The notes under the pieces are model-generated. The model worked only from the letters and a program-made list of their open reading frames with translations. It was not told where the DNA came from and searched no databases. A DNA stretch of 64,000 bases from Flammulina velutipes. Lineage: Eukaryota; Basidiomycota; Agaricomycetes; Agaricales; Physalacriaceae. Position 1 is the first letter of the stretch; the number at the start of each line of letters is the position of its first letter. A program made the translations under genes and the position numbers. Positions 34,091-46,783 of the stretch are shown piece by piece. The stretch lies in the NCBI GenBank assembly GCA_011800155.1, contig CM022374.1:1612001-1676000 (forward strand). The letters are read 5' to 3'.

Positions 34091-37000
34091 TCAATCCCAC
34101 GCAACCGGCAAAGCGTCAAGGAGCTTTCGAGCAGCGCCCGTCATTCCCTTCAAATCATCAACCTCCCTCACACTCGCAGCGATGCCACCAGCCGACGATT
34201 GTGCCATCATCACACAAAGGGTCTGGTGCGCCATAGAGAACGCAAAGTTCTCGTTCGCTACGAACTGGGTCTTCCCATCCTGGCATCGTTTCCTTATCCC
34301 CAACGTAGGCTTGTAGACGTCCTCGCAATCCTCAGGCTTGTCGAAGTCCTCGCAATATGCACACGCAGCCCTCAACTTGTCGACGTCGAGAAGAGGGAGG
34401 AATCCACAGTCCGTATCAGCCAACGGCGCTGCGTACATCTTCATTGCTCTGAGAGTAATGTCCTCCTTCTTTTCGCGCCCTGAACCTTTCGAAGGAGAAG
34501 GCGTGCTTGATTGTTTCCCTACAGCTTGCCGCCACTCTATGTATGCATCCTGGACGTGCTCTTTGATACACAATAGGATTGTGCGTAACTCCGACCCAAT
34601 GAGCCGCTGTTCTAGTCTAGGGTGCGCCTCCAGTTCGCAACATTGTTGTACTAAGTCTGTCCATTGCCGGCATAAATCGAGGTTGTATTGATTAGTTGAG
34701 GTCGGCTTTTGCTCCGCATAACCGACTTGCAACCTGGCGGCTATTTGGAGGCCATGATCCATCAGCACATCCAGGACGAAAGGCGCGCCTTCCCGAACGC
34801 TGCTGGCCTCCCTCGAGTTACTTCGATTGAGGCAAAGCGGTCGCCTTCGACCGTAAGCTTTCTGGTGGGCTAGAAAAACACCTTGTTTCGATACGAATCC
34901 AGTCTTCCCCGAGTCAAGGAGGGTGTTGAACCTAACGGTGTTGTTCACGACGAGTTGTCTCGTGAGATAGAAATACGCACATATATGCAAGAAGAATAGC
35001 ATCAGAACTACCAAGACCGAACTTCCAGGCTGCGTAGTCGTGGAAAGTCGAGTACATTCCGACACTTCCAGTCGTCATCCCGGTAAGAAGAGTTTCGACG
35101 AATGTCTTCTGACATTTCTCTGTGGGCTTGAGCGCCGCCCCGAACTTTTCAACACTTTGAACGCTTCGCTCAAAATATTTCTCCATGAAGTTTTCGGGTT
35201 GAGCACAGAGCGGTTTGTTTTTGAAACCTTTCACTAGGTCTTCCTGCCATATCAAGAAAGCCGTGTCTTTAAGGTGACGTTAGCACAGTAACTCGCATGA
35301 TCGCCCATTATGTCTCTCACCTCCGTCAAAATCTAAGAAGTTACATTGTCAGCTAAAGAGGAATAAATGGCCTGCTATGTTCTTACCTCCTCCACTCAGT
35401 TTTGTCATCAGACTTTCAGTACCTTGCACGCTAATAACAATGACATCCTTATACAGGTCGCGGAGTTCCGGGACATCGACGACTTCAATCTATCAATAGC
35501 GTCAGAACGAACACCCGAAAAACACAAGTCTTGGTCTCACCTGCTGGATATCGCTCGGCAGTCTAATTGGGTATCTACCAATTCCAACGCTATCAGAGGA
35601 GCCCTGTCGCTTTGGGACGACACTTACCGTCCAATCTGCGTGGAATTTAATGAAGAACTAATGTAAGATGCATGTCGAAGTACTCACCACGGCCGGTCCG
35701 ACTGGAACGTTGAAAAGTGTTCGGGTGTCGGGATTAACGAGCGGTTGAGATGAATGATAGAAGACCTGTCCAGGTTTCAGCTTGTGAGTCGGGTCTGTAG
35801 ATTGGGAAGGTCAGTACTATCGACAAGACAAATGAAGACTGCAATACCAGGAATAACGAATGCGTCAATCGATGTACCGTCCTCTAGAGGAATGTGATAA
35901 CCCAAGGTAGCGCTTTCGATAGTTTTCTTTATGAGGTTTCGCATTTTTTCGTGCAACAAGGCAGATGAGCCAGGTTGGAAGCCCGCCTGGAGTAGCTCAA
36001 TGACAGTTTCCCCCAGACTGCCAGGTTCTGAAATGATGGTCAATTCGACATGTAAAAGAAAACAGGGCGCAAAACTTACGCCCGCTGATAGCGTTACGTC
36101 CCGAAGATGCAGCATCATCAGCAACATCGCCATCGCCATCCTTGAAGTCGCGACGTCGCAGACCAAGTACTCGTTCCAAGCCAGATGCATGTCTTTGTAC
36201 CCTCGTCCCGGTGACATGATTGACTTGGTTCACGGCGGACCATAAGCGAGCCAAAGGGAGCATCCCCTCGATTCCATCCGTAGTGAGTGGCCGAATCAGA
36301 CGCTCGAGACCTTCACGCATGAGGCGCACAAAGACCTTGTGCGGGATGCCATTGTGGGCGAGGTTCATGATAGACTGCGTCGACAATGTCACAGCGGAAG
36401 GGGGATTGCCCGTGCTAACGACATCGAGGATGCGTAGCGATTGAGGGTATGGGCGCTTGTGTTTGATCTTATGCTGGGACTTCCGAATCCATATCTTCGG
36501 CTCTTCATCGAAATTGGTCGGATGAGGTATCCAGAGTCCCTTATCACCAGCGATACGACCTTGGACTGCAGTCGGGATATGTGCAAGACCAAGGTTGACT
36601 GTAAGGCGCTTGAACGCCTCTCGATTCATGAATCCACAGCCGTCGGTCATGAGTTCGCTCGCCGAGGCGTTGCTGGGATCTTTGCAGTTTGAGCCGACTA
36701 TGAAGACGACGTGAGCGAGCAAGATGATGTCCTGATGAACCCGCGTACCCTCGTCTCCAATATACACAATGTTAGAATCCTCAAACATAATCCCGGGAAC
36801 AGAAGTCGACAGACCGAGAACATTTCTGGTCACATACTTGGCCATGGGCTAACAAAAAGGTCAAGAGAATAATGGCATGCATAGTCAAATGTATTACCTG
36901 AGCTGCGTTGAGTGCAGGTGGATTGTGCCACTCGAAAATCTCAGCATAACTTTTCCTCAAATGGTCCCCACACCATTCCCCACTTTCTCGCTCAAAGTCC

Positions 37001-38520
37001 TCGTTTCCTTCGACGAGATACAATGATCCTTCCTTTGAGACCCATGGGACAAATACTCTGCCGCACAGAACGAATCGTTGCTTGAAGAATTCTTTGATAT
37101 TCAGGTCAGAATTCCTGAGAAGTTTGTCGTCGGCAGAAAGTTGGATGATACGGCGTGAGCCCAGAAAGCGAGCGAATCGAGTGGATTTGCGTTCCGTAAG
37201 TGGTCGCAAAGCGATCCTAAGGCGACCTTTCTCCTCTTCCACGACCTTGGCGATTTGCTGAACGCGACCACCGTACCAATTAGTTTCTCCATGAAATGTC
37301 CCCATCAGGCCCATTCCTCGGCCACAGTTCTCTAGTAGAGCTTCCTGCTCTAGACGAAGCTGTTTGCTAGATGATAATGAGAGATGGATACCACACAACG
37401 CCAAAGGGAAACGCACGCAATCTTGAATGCCTCCGGACTATTGACGGTCGGTCGTCCTAGCATGACAGAGTCTATCTTGCCCAAAGTTTCGTCGCCTGGG
37501 TCTGCTAAATTCTTGACTTTTGTCAGGACGTCATCCCAAGTCCATAGCCCCGCAGACTGGCCAGCGGCCAATGTAAATTGAACTCCCCAAGGAATTTGGT
37601 AGGCATCTAACATTTTTTGGGCATCTGTGTTGTGGGATATGATGCAAATGGGCAGTTGGACACCGTCACTGAACAGACGGCCGATGAAGGATTGTTCTGA
37701 TCCGGAGATATCTGACACCTCGTCATACGAAACGAAATGGAAAGACCCATAGCTGGGTGTCGACTCCTTGTGAGGTTGAGACGTGGGAAGCTCTTCATCT
37801 GGTTCAGTATCACCGTCACTTGTGTCGGCCATGGGAACGTCCGGCGACTCTGGTCCAGTGTAGAAGACATCTTTGGGAATGTTGCATGCTACTCGAGAGG
37901 TACCAGCCGACGGGGTGGCTCGAGATCTTAGCGAAAGAGAAGGCGCGTAGGTCGGAAAGTCCTTCTTGACTGGTTTCTTAGACGATGTTGATGTTGCCCT
38001 TGGTAGAGGGGGAGAGCTTATGTCAAGCTTTCTGATCTTGCCTGGAGAGCCCTGGCTTGAAGGAGAGAGGGCGCGGGCTGTCTGGTCGCGTTTCCTACTG
38101 CGCGGTGTCACGTTACTTGGTCCTGGTGTCGCCTGTCTGCGAGGAGTAGCCTTCTTATTGGCGATTGCGCTGATGGACGAGCCAAAAGAATCGCCGTCTG
38201 ACTCATCGGAAGAAACTACTAATCATCAGGATCAGAAGCCACAGACAATGATTTTCGACGCACTAACTATCTCCTGTAGGGGTTCGGTTTCTCGGTCAAG
38301 CTTTAGGCTCTTCAAGATGTTCTTGATGGGCGTCGTTCCCGTTGGTGCCGATGGGTTGCCTAACAAGAGTGTGTTCGCATAAGACAAGAAACACGACGAG
38401 AGGAAACGGCCTACCTGGAGAAAAAAGAGATGAGGTTGCCGTTCGTGGTGCAGATGAGTACGATGTTGGCTTGTGCCTCTTGGGCGTACGAGGGACAGGT
38501 GTCCCATCGTCTGGTGGTAA
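34091..38520 (-). CDS. RNA-dependent RNA polymerase, RNAi type (QDE-1/RDP1 family)
   Basis: This cellular RdRP makes double-stranded RNA for small-RNA silencing. Family landmarks in order are ENCGRGMGLMGTFHGETNW (about 37320), MTDGCGFMNREAFKRL (about 36640), PLARLWSAVNQVNH (about 36240) and LYKDVIVISVQGTESLMTKL (about 35400). The catalytic loop GGDFDGDTAFLIW (D-x-D-G-D) is formed across three exons at 35266-35387. The C-terminal region is helical and ends LLDALPVAWD with TGA at 34091. A ~300-residue Ser/Pro/Lys-rich N-terminus precedes it (TPRSRKRDQTARALSP; SSDESDGDSFGSSISA). The most upstream coding I can join starts near 38520 (LPPDDGTPVPRTPKR). The start codon and first exon were not found, so the 5' limit is uncertain. 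Confidence 0.9.
35321..35332 (-). other. 12-nt micro-exon in the RdRP catalytic loop
   Basis: ATTTTGACGGAG lies between acceptor TTCTTAG and donor GTGAGA. The flanking introns are 54 nt each (35333-35386 and 35267-35320). Joined to AGTGGAGGAG upstream and ACACGGCT downstream, it reads S-G-G-D-F-D-G-D-T-A, restoring the D-x-D-G-D metal site. Confidence 0.85.
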
Positions 38521-39826
38521 CTTTCAGAGGCAATACTTTGGGCGATGTTGGTCTACTCGCCGTTTGCTGTGTTGCCTTGGGGCTGCGGTCGTCGTACGCG
38601 ATCGTGTCGCGCACTCTGCGCAGAACTATTATTTAGCGCCAGTGAGCTACAAGAAAATGCTTGCCATTGTGTTGGTATCGCCTAGACGCGTTGAGTAGTA
38701 TTTGTTGAACGAAGGTGATGAAAGCAAGAAGAAAGAATAGGTCGTCGCGTGAAATGAGAAGAAGTGAACAGTCGACAGGTCCAGTTGTATATGTCTCAGA
38801 ATGGCTTGTCGATCAACGGATCAATGCCCTTCGGCAGGTTCCGACAAAGTGTGGCGCACTTGCAGTATTGAAACAGAGGAACTTTCCTACGAGTCGTCTT
38901 CATATTTGGAATTGAAATGTCTTGTGTTGGACTTGTGTGTTTTGGAATCTTGGTGAATAGCTTGAATGCAGTGGCTTGACACCTGTCTTGTCGATGTTGG
39001 TGATAAGTCTCACGTCTGTATATGTTGTTGCGACAATCAGACCTCGACAGCCACTTGTAACGGAGTTTGTCGCATGTCCAACGCCTCTTCAAGAGGACAT
39101 CCATATGAATCTATCTGAACACATCGACAATCATGGGCATGACAGATCAAGGAAGAGAGTGTAGAATACTGTGGTCACCAGGCAGCCCAGTTCCATCTCC
39201 TTCAGAACGGTGGATTGGCATAAAACAAGGGTGGCAGCAAGCACTTCATTCCCTCCTGGAACGACGAGATTATTGAGTGAGTGCTGACCGAAAGAGTCCA
39301 AGTATCGAACTCGTCCTCAACCAAGTTCTCGGAAGACTTCGTATTGGTCACGGTCTGGTCCTACACCATCGTCAAGCTTGTCTTGGGGCCTGTTTAAATG
39401 ACTTGCCCTGGGCCCTTCGATAGAAATTAAATCTACCCAGAGATATGATCAACAATCCGATTGGGTTGACGAGGTAGAATCGATAAGCCAGCCACCGTAG
39501 TATACATGACGGAAGGGTGAGAATCGTAGAGAGAGGCGTCAAGTCAGTGTGAGCGCAGTCAGCAGCCAAGATCACAAATGAGCCGCCACAGGGTGACGAG
39601 GCGGACTCGTTAGCTATACATGTAACGTAATTCTTGCCCCAGTCTATGCAGCGACAATCTGAAGGCCAGTGGGGGTAGAAGCTAGATTTACAAGATCCCA
39701 TTGTCGTGGAATGATAAAGAGAGTATAAAGAGTTTCGTGTGACGACATGTGTGACACCATCCATCTTTGTCCTTTACCACCACGACCCTCGATGCTCTCG
39801 CCGGCATAACTCTTCAACGGCTCGAA
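38521..39826. other. Intergenic between RdRP and TFIIE-alpha
   Basis: This stretch should hold the first RdRP exon and both promoters. A TGTGGCGC octamer at 38850-38857 sits in a small palindrome, AAGTG-TGGCG-CACTT (38848-38862). An ATG open frame on the minus strand (39764-39372, 130 codons) has a hydrophobic C-terminal half but no recognisable family and overlaps the TFIIE promoter; I do not call it. Confidence 0.4.
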
Positions 39827-41568
39827 ATGGCGACCAAGGACGAACAGGAAGTCTTGCGTCTTCTAGTTCTTCACGTTGGCCGCGCTTTTTATGAGCCAAA
39901 ATATGTTATCATATTGGACCAACTCTCTAGACATGCTGTGTAAGTATTTACCTGACGAATCCACTAACGTAGCGAATGTTTATCTCCTCCGTGACTTTTA
40001 ATAGTCTCAAGGATGATGAATTGGCCAGTCGCATGGGTCTGCAGCCCAAGGAGTTGAACAAGATCGTCGCGGTGCTGTCGAATGATAAATTGGTTAAAAT
40101 GTGCGTTCGGACCTTATGCCTTCCTCCTAGTCTCTCATCTGCTCTAGTTATCGCCAAAACGAGCTCAAGGAAGGCGCTCAGCGCGCCGTTGGCAAACAAT
40201 ACTACTACATCGACTACGAACACTTCTGCAACGTCGTCAAATGGAGGATTGCCAGAATGCGGCATAAAATTGACTCCAACTTACGAAACGTGCGCTTAAT
40301 TCTAACAATCTCCCTGCGGCTCGTTCTCATTGAACACCAGGAACTCAGCAATCAAGGTTACATCTGTCTACAATGCCGGGAAACATACACGCCTCTAGAC
40401 GCAGATCAAATAATGGACTTTATGCGAGGAATCATGGTCTGCAAAATTTGTCAAGGCGAAGTTATCGATAACGAAGATGAAGAAGCCCTGGAAGGAGGCA
40501 AAGACCGCATGTCCCGCTTTAATCACCAAATGCGATTCATCCGTGCTGGGCTTCAGAAGAGTGAAGCCATGGTTCTGCCTGCGTGAGTCATCCCCTCCCC
40601 CCCCCTTCTTTCTCCTGCTCACATAACATAGTTTTGACGTTGCTGCGTGGGTCCAAGCTCATGCTGTCGACCCCGAAAAACAAAAATCCTCGCAAACGGG
40701 CTCTGGCCTCAAAATAGCAGGTTCCGACCCAAACAAGAAGGAAGACGATGGTGTTGGCGTCGTTATCACCAGCGATAAAGACGAAGCGACGCGGAAACAG
40801 GAGCGGGATGCAGAGGCAGAAGCCAAACGTGTGCAAAATGCCCTCCCCGCGTGGCATTTGAAGAGTACTATCACCGGCGACCTCACCGCGTTGGGTATCA
40901 AAGAAAACGCTCGCGCTGAGGCTGCTGCTGCTCCACCTAGCAGCAACGACGACATTCTCAAGGGACTGGGCGTCGTCGGGATGCGACCTGACCGATATCA
41001 AGAATCGTTCAATCCCGTTGAGCAAGACGTCAAACCGACGATTAATCATGAGTCTGATTGTGAGCCTCTTACAGTTATGCTGATGTGGCGACTGACTACT
41101 TGGTGTAGATTACGATCAATACTACGCGTCGCTAGCAGCGTCTGCCAGTGCCTCAGCCTTGGCAACACCGTCAGGTATGAGTGTACCATCCGGCTCCGAT
41201 TTCGACGACTTTGGAAACGACGACGAAGACCAAAAGCCGTCCATGGAATATCTCGATTCGTTGAATGATTATCGAAAAAGGTCGAGGTCGCGGGAGGATG
41301 TGGGTGGTTCGAGTAGGTTCAAGGTGCCCAAGGTGGAGCCGGAGATCGTCAATGGTTCGTCACCTCCATTCGAGGATGATGTGTCCATGGAGGATGATCC
41401 CACTGTCTTTGGTATGTCAAATATTTGTGACTGCACATGCTTGCTGACCCGTCGTTTCCAGTAAATGGAAAACCAATGGCGTTCTCCAAGGTGAAGGAGG
41501 AGGATCATGAGTTGATGACTCCGGAAGAGTATGAGGCTTATTACCAGGTCATGTCGTCGCGGGATTAG
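39827..41568 (+). CDS. TFA1: Transcription initiation factor TFIIE alpha subunit
   Basis: TFIIE-alpha recruits TFIIH to RNA polymerase II preinitiation complexes in the nucleus. It starts at ATG 39827 (MATKDEQEVLRLLVLHVGRAF). A winged-helix domain follows (LKDDELASRMGLQPKELNKI, GKQYYYIDYEHFCNVVKWRI). The zinc ribbon is CLQC...CKIC, in GYICLQCRETYTPLDADQIM. The acidic/Ser-rich C-terminal half (DFDDFGNDDEDQKPSMEYLD; EEDHELMTPEEYEAYYQVM) is the TFIIH-contacting part in the family. It stops with TAG at 41566-41568. About seven introns are present; one near 40585-40630 contains a run of nine or more C. All four zinc Cys are intact. Confidence 0.95.
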
Positions 41569-43244
41569 ATTATTAGTGTACTCTATTAAATATGTATTTA
41601 GCACAATGGACCACTTGGGCGTTGCGCCACATTTTATTGTTCATGATTGATACATAACGTTTTTGGACCTACATACTGTCGACTTCGTCTGGGTAGTACT
41701 CGATTATCTTTATTTGATGCGTGAGAAATGACCCCGTACTGCTACACGTTGTAAGGTAAGTGATAATGTGGCGAACCTTCGGCACAGCGGACCGGTTTAC
41801 TTGTCCGTACTTTACCGGCCTCCGTCGTCTCTTGCCGCTCACTACCAACATGTATTCAATCTCAGGCTAAAGTGGTACCAAACATCTTCTGTCTATTACG
41901 GGCGCCTCTGGGAATCGATGCGACACATATCTGCTCAGCTTACAGACGAAACTCTGACGGAGCTCTCGGAACTTGACTGAGGGCCCATGTGGGACGACCA
42001 TCTCCGAGTCTTTGAAAGCCCTGATTTCATTGTAGGTACGTACGGAGCCAAAGCATTTGCCGAAGGCTCACATTCCTCAATAATGTTCAGAAACTGAGGC
42101 GGGCCGTTGCGCGCTCAAATCATGGCCAAGCCAAACCCGATGATAACTAGCAATGCCAACACACCTTGATGGTCTCACGCGCATAGGGTTACGATAGCTG
42201 ATCACTGCATGCAATGTGGCGTCCACGATCAACGGGCACGGGAAGCTAGACAGCACCCACAACGAAGCGCGAAAACACACCGAATATGTATGCAATATGA
42301 CGCGAACAGCCTCATGCTGATAATATGTTAGTCCACAACTAAGATCGTGTGTTCCGTTGTCTAATTATAAACATAGGCCACTACTATCTAGCTCTACTAT
42401 CTCAGCTCCTCCTGGATCGCCTATGTACCCCCAGCGAGACAGTAAGACTAGGCACACACTGGCAATGAACATCTATCGGCAGAGGTGATTCAAGTTGCAG
42501 CCCTGCGGGACGACTACTGGTCAAGTTCCTATCTCCCCGACTTGGCAAAGCTCGGTTCCTACCTAGCACTTTCTCGCCCCGCAATAGCTCGTGTTTATTT
42601 TTGGCCGACCTTGCCAAGTTCCCACGTTGGTATTTTTATGATTTCATGATCATCCGCCTTCCTATCCTCTTGCGCCACTACGGATGATTGCAGTTTGTAT
42701 GGCCTCTTTCTCACATCCGACGCAACTCGTGGGCGTCGCCGCACCGGCCCCTTCTTTCATCTCCTTGATCAAACACCATTTGCCTCCCGGCGATCTTGCT
42801 AAACAATCTCTTACTCGTTGGCTCTCTGTGCCATTGGGGCCTTATCTAGCGGTGATTAGGACCTATGAGCGTGCTATTCGAATTATCGCTATCTCATTCG
42901 TCTAGATCTTACCAAGGACCACCGTGGCGCAGGCACCCGAGACTCATAAGTTGTACAGTACATGTCTCCATCACCATTCATCCTGCGAACCGCTAAACGC
43001 ATTACTACTTGTAGTATTAAAGATACCGGGACCTTCTTTGATGAGGGTCGAGCGGTGCAATAGTGGCCCCGGCATCTGAACTGGCATGTGGACGAGCATC
43101 TGTGCGTTTAGAAGCTTATCTAGTAGGCTCTTATCTCGCCATATGCTCTTCGCTTGTGGCAATTGATGCAACGAATAAACTGAGTACAAAAGCAGAGGAT
43201 GCTCCGCAGATGTTCCTTCGACGCCTTGTCCTCGCCTTTCACCA
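41569..43244. other. Long intergenic stretch with repeated TGTGGCG motifs
   Basis: A 1.68-kb gap upstream of the peptide transporter. No gene is convincing: the open frames are short and mostly lack ATG or known content. TGTGGCGC or near forms occur at 41624 (reverse), 41767, 42215, 42670 (reverse) and 42921, the densest cluster in the window. Confidence 0.45.
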
Positions 43245-46207
43245 ATGGCCACGGTACCCACTCTCGAGAAGGATGCGTCTTTTGACGAGAAGAAATCCAA
43301 CTCCGATATCAAGGTTGCTTCTTACGACAATGAGAAGGGTCCCCATGGTATCGAAGACATTCCTCTGTCTGAGATTGGGGACGTCTATGAAGCTCCTCGT
43401 CTAATCGACTTGGGTGCCGATGGTAAAGAACGTCCAATTGGTCCGTGCGCTCTTTTCGTCTAGTCGGGCTCATACTGACTCGTGTACAGAGAGTGATATG
43501 GACTACGCTACGCGTCTCATGTCCCTCGAGGATGATCCTACACTGCGCATCTTCACGTTCAGGATGTGCTTTTTGTCTCTGGGATTGTCCTGCTTCGGTG
43601 CCGTCTTGGGTCAGATTTTCGTAAGTCTCTCGCAACTGTCAAGTTGACAACGACTGAGACTTTCTTCTGCAGTATTTCCGTCCCCAGACGGTCTCCGTCA
43701 GCGCGCTGTTCCTACAGATCATATCGTACATTCTCGGCAAGGTGTTGGAGGAGGCTATCCCTGGTCCTGGGTCAGATCTTAGGGTGTTTGGCTTTGGAGT
43801 CACCATTCCCGACAACAAGTTCTGGCGCTTCATGAACCATGGAACCTTCAGTGAGTACACCTTGTTCGACTGTCAATGTCTGTCAACCAATAGTGTCCAG
43901 ACATCAAGGAGCATGTGGCCATCTCCATCATGTCTTCGACGGCGTCCAACAGTGCGTTGGCCATCAGCATCTTCGCCGCTCAAGATCTGTACTATAACGT
44001 TGAACCCAACGCCGCGGTCGGAATCTTCACTCTCATCGGCTCCCAGATGATCGGTTACGGTATGGCAGGCATCATGCGATCTATCCTCGTCTACCCCACA
44101 TTCGCCGTCTACCCGCAACTCGTGCCTACCGTCCAGATGTTCGACGCCCTCCACAGAGGACACGCCAACGTTATGCAGAAGAAGCGCCTAAGGTTCTTCT
44201 GGATGATTTTCGTGGCCATCTTTGTCTGGGAATGGTTCCCCGAGTACATTGCCCCTACCTTGACTGGTATCTCCATCTTCTGTCTCGCCAAGCAAGATAG
44301 CCCATGGGTCACCCGTATCTTCGGTGGCGCCGCCGGAAACGAGGGTCTGGGCGCATTTTCTATTTGCCTCGATTGGGCATACGTTGGGGCTGGCGGAGGT
44401 GATATTGGCGCGCTCTTCACACCCTTGTCAACTCAGTTGTCTCTGTACGCCGGATGCGCGGTTTGCATGTACGTCCTCTCTTCTTTTGAGACACGAAGAG
44501 TTCACTTACCTCTTCCCAGGATATGTTTCTGTGCATGTTACGCCGCCAACGTCTGGAACACTCAGAATTTCCCCTTCTTGACACAACTTTTGTTCTTCGA
44601 GAACGGCACCCAGTACAGGCAGCTTGAGATTCTCAATGACGACTTCACACTCAATGAGGAGAAGTTGGCCTTAGCTGGTCTTCCCTGGTATGCAGCATCT
44701 CAGTTATTGTATAAGATCAGTCGTACCATGTACATCGGAGGTATGTTGCGCCTTCTTTTCACGTCGCCACTTGGCTCATTCTTCGTAGCGGCTGTTACGC
44801 ACTTCTTCTTGTGGCATTCACAGAACGTTTGGGAAATCTTGCGCTCGAAGAAGGTATGTTCCCTGCCCTTGTTCGGAATTTTATACTGACCAACCGCGTA
44901 GGAATGTGAAGATCCTCATTACCACAAGATGAAAGTGTACAAGGAGATGAACAACTGGTACTATCTCGGTATCTTCGTTGCCTGCATTGGCATGTCCTTT
45001 GGAACCACCTATGGTGCCAAATCCGGTCTTCCTTGGTGGGCTCTCATCGTTGCGCTCATATTCGCTTGGATTTTTGTGCCTATCATTGGAACGGTAAGTT
45101 TCTAGCTTCATCCAAACAGCAGCGCTGGATACTGAACCACTCTTAGCTCTACTGCACCGTCGGATACGCGCCGTCTATCGAGAACATGATCCAAATGTTG
45201 GGAGGTGCTCTCGTTCCCGGCAAGCCCGTCGCCAACATGTACTTCACTTGGTTAGTCTTTCCGCTGTCCTTTTGGCTTTCATGCTCATGATATCGTTAGT
45301 TACGGTTACAACTCTCTCACACAAGCCTTAGCACTGTTAAAGGATCTGAAATTGGGCCAATACACCAAACTTCCCCCTCGTTGGACTTTTGGTGTTCAGA
45401 CCATTGGCACGATCATCGGTGGATTGCTTAACTTTGCCATTATGAAGTCTGTCCTTGCCAACAACAGAGAGATTCTCTTGGACGTCCAGGGCTCAAACGT
45501 TTGGTCTGGTCAGCAGGTGCAGAGCTACAACAGTGCTGCCATTGCTTGGGGTGCACTCGGAAAGCCTTTGTACGCTACTGGGACTCGATACGGAGTACGC
45601 TTCTCTTTTACGCCCATTATACTGCTCTATGAAGCTAAACGTGATCCATAGTTTGTGCCGTACATGCTCATTGCGGGCCTCGGTTTCCCCATTCCATTCT
45701 ACCTCTTGCACAAGAAGTTCCCGAAGTTCGGTTTCAACTTTGTCTTTACGCCTATCCTTGTTGGTAAGTTACGCTTGTTAGTGCATGTTCAGAACAGCAT
45801 CCTAACAATACATTGTAGCTGAGCTGGGATACCTTTCCGTTGGTATTAACTCCAGTGTCTTCACCACATTCTGTCTCGCTGTCTTCTCTCAATATTACTT
45901 GAGGAAGTACCGCGCCACATGGTTCCGCAAATACAAGTATGTTCCTTGTCCATCGCAAGTGCTCAACACGAACTTACTAACCAATTATCTACTAGTTTCC
46001 TCCTCTCTGCAGCATTGGACGGTGGAACTTCAGTCATGATCTTCGTTTGGACCTTCGCCGTTGGTGGCGGTGGCAACAAGATTGTCGAGTTCCCTGTATG
46101 GGCCTTGGTAAGCTTGGAATTCAATCTCTTTCCGAATGGCATACTGACTTTGTCTTCAGAATCCTGGTGCAGGCAAAAATCCCGATTATTGCATGCGCTT
46201 AACGTAG
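43245..46207 (+). CDS. Oligopeptide transporter, OPT family
   Basis: OPT proteins carry small peptides (about 3-5 residues) into the cell with protons. It starts at ATG 43245 and about 85 soluble residues precede many membrane segments. Landmarks are LGQIFYFRPQTVSVSALF, the OPT substrate motif region NHGTFNIKEHVAI (usually N-P-G-P-F-N-x-K-E-H; Pro residues are His and Thr here), QMIGYGMAGIMRSILVYP, NWYYLGIFVACIGM and ANMYFTCYGYNSLTQAL. The C-terminus is NPGAGKNPDYCMRLT. Acceptor GTCCAG before ACATCAAGG is required to restore FNIKEH. About 11 introns are present. The TAG stop at 46205-46207 ends the protein shortly after the conserved NPD-Y-C, as is normal for the family. Confidence 0.94.
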
Positions 46208-46783
46208 ATCTCGTCGTGTACATATTGCTTAGGTTATTACTGTTGTTGGAAACTGTCTAATACAAAATAAAATGTGTACTTGTAATACGGCTTGCTTGAC
46301 AAGGGTTCTTCCAATCGTTTACCGCACAGCCACATACTGAATTTCACTCCCGCCATGATGGATCTTGCTGTAACGAAGAGACTACAGATAATAGAGCAAA
46401 GAGCGCTAGCAAACAATCGGTACGTGGCACCCGATCTAACCAAAGTCCTAACTTTGGACACAGTCGTAGGATTGGTAAAAGAAACTCCTGTAGTTACTTA
46501 CTCTCTTGTTTGAGTCGCAGTTTGACCAAATATATAAGTAAGTCCAAGTTCGTGGTTGGATTATCAGCGCTCAGGTGACAGATACATCGTGGCGTGAAGA
46601 ATTAACCAGATCGTCTCAGGTCTAGCAAGGGTACTGCCGACACAGTCGGTCTCACGAACTCCAAAATTTGTGAATGATGTACACTGGCAACCACGCCACG
46701 ACAGAAACATCCCTGCTTATTCCAACACGACTCTATATAGCTCTATATAACGCAAATGAAAACGAATGTAAGAATTAAGCTCT
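46208..46783. other. Intergenic, convergent 3' ends
   Basis: A 576-bp gap. A short tandem CTCTATATAG/CTCTATATAA lies at about 46731-46750. No gene is seen. Confidence 0.4.

Noticed and set aside
34091..38520. RdRP as a viral polymerase insertion
   Set aside because: The D-x-D-G-D loop and the MTDGCGFMNREAF region are those of the cellular RNAi family, and the gene has many spliceosomal introns.
39372..39764. 130-codon ATG frame on the minus strand upstream of TFIIE-alpha
   Set aside because: No family resemblance; it covers the TFIIE promoter, and its hydrophobic end alone is weak evidence.
42402..42905. Two short open frames upstream of the OPT transporter
   Set aside because: Under 75 codons each, with no signal peptide, domain or splice support.
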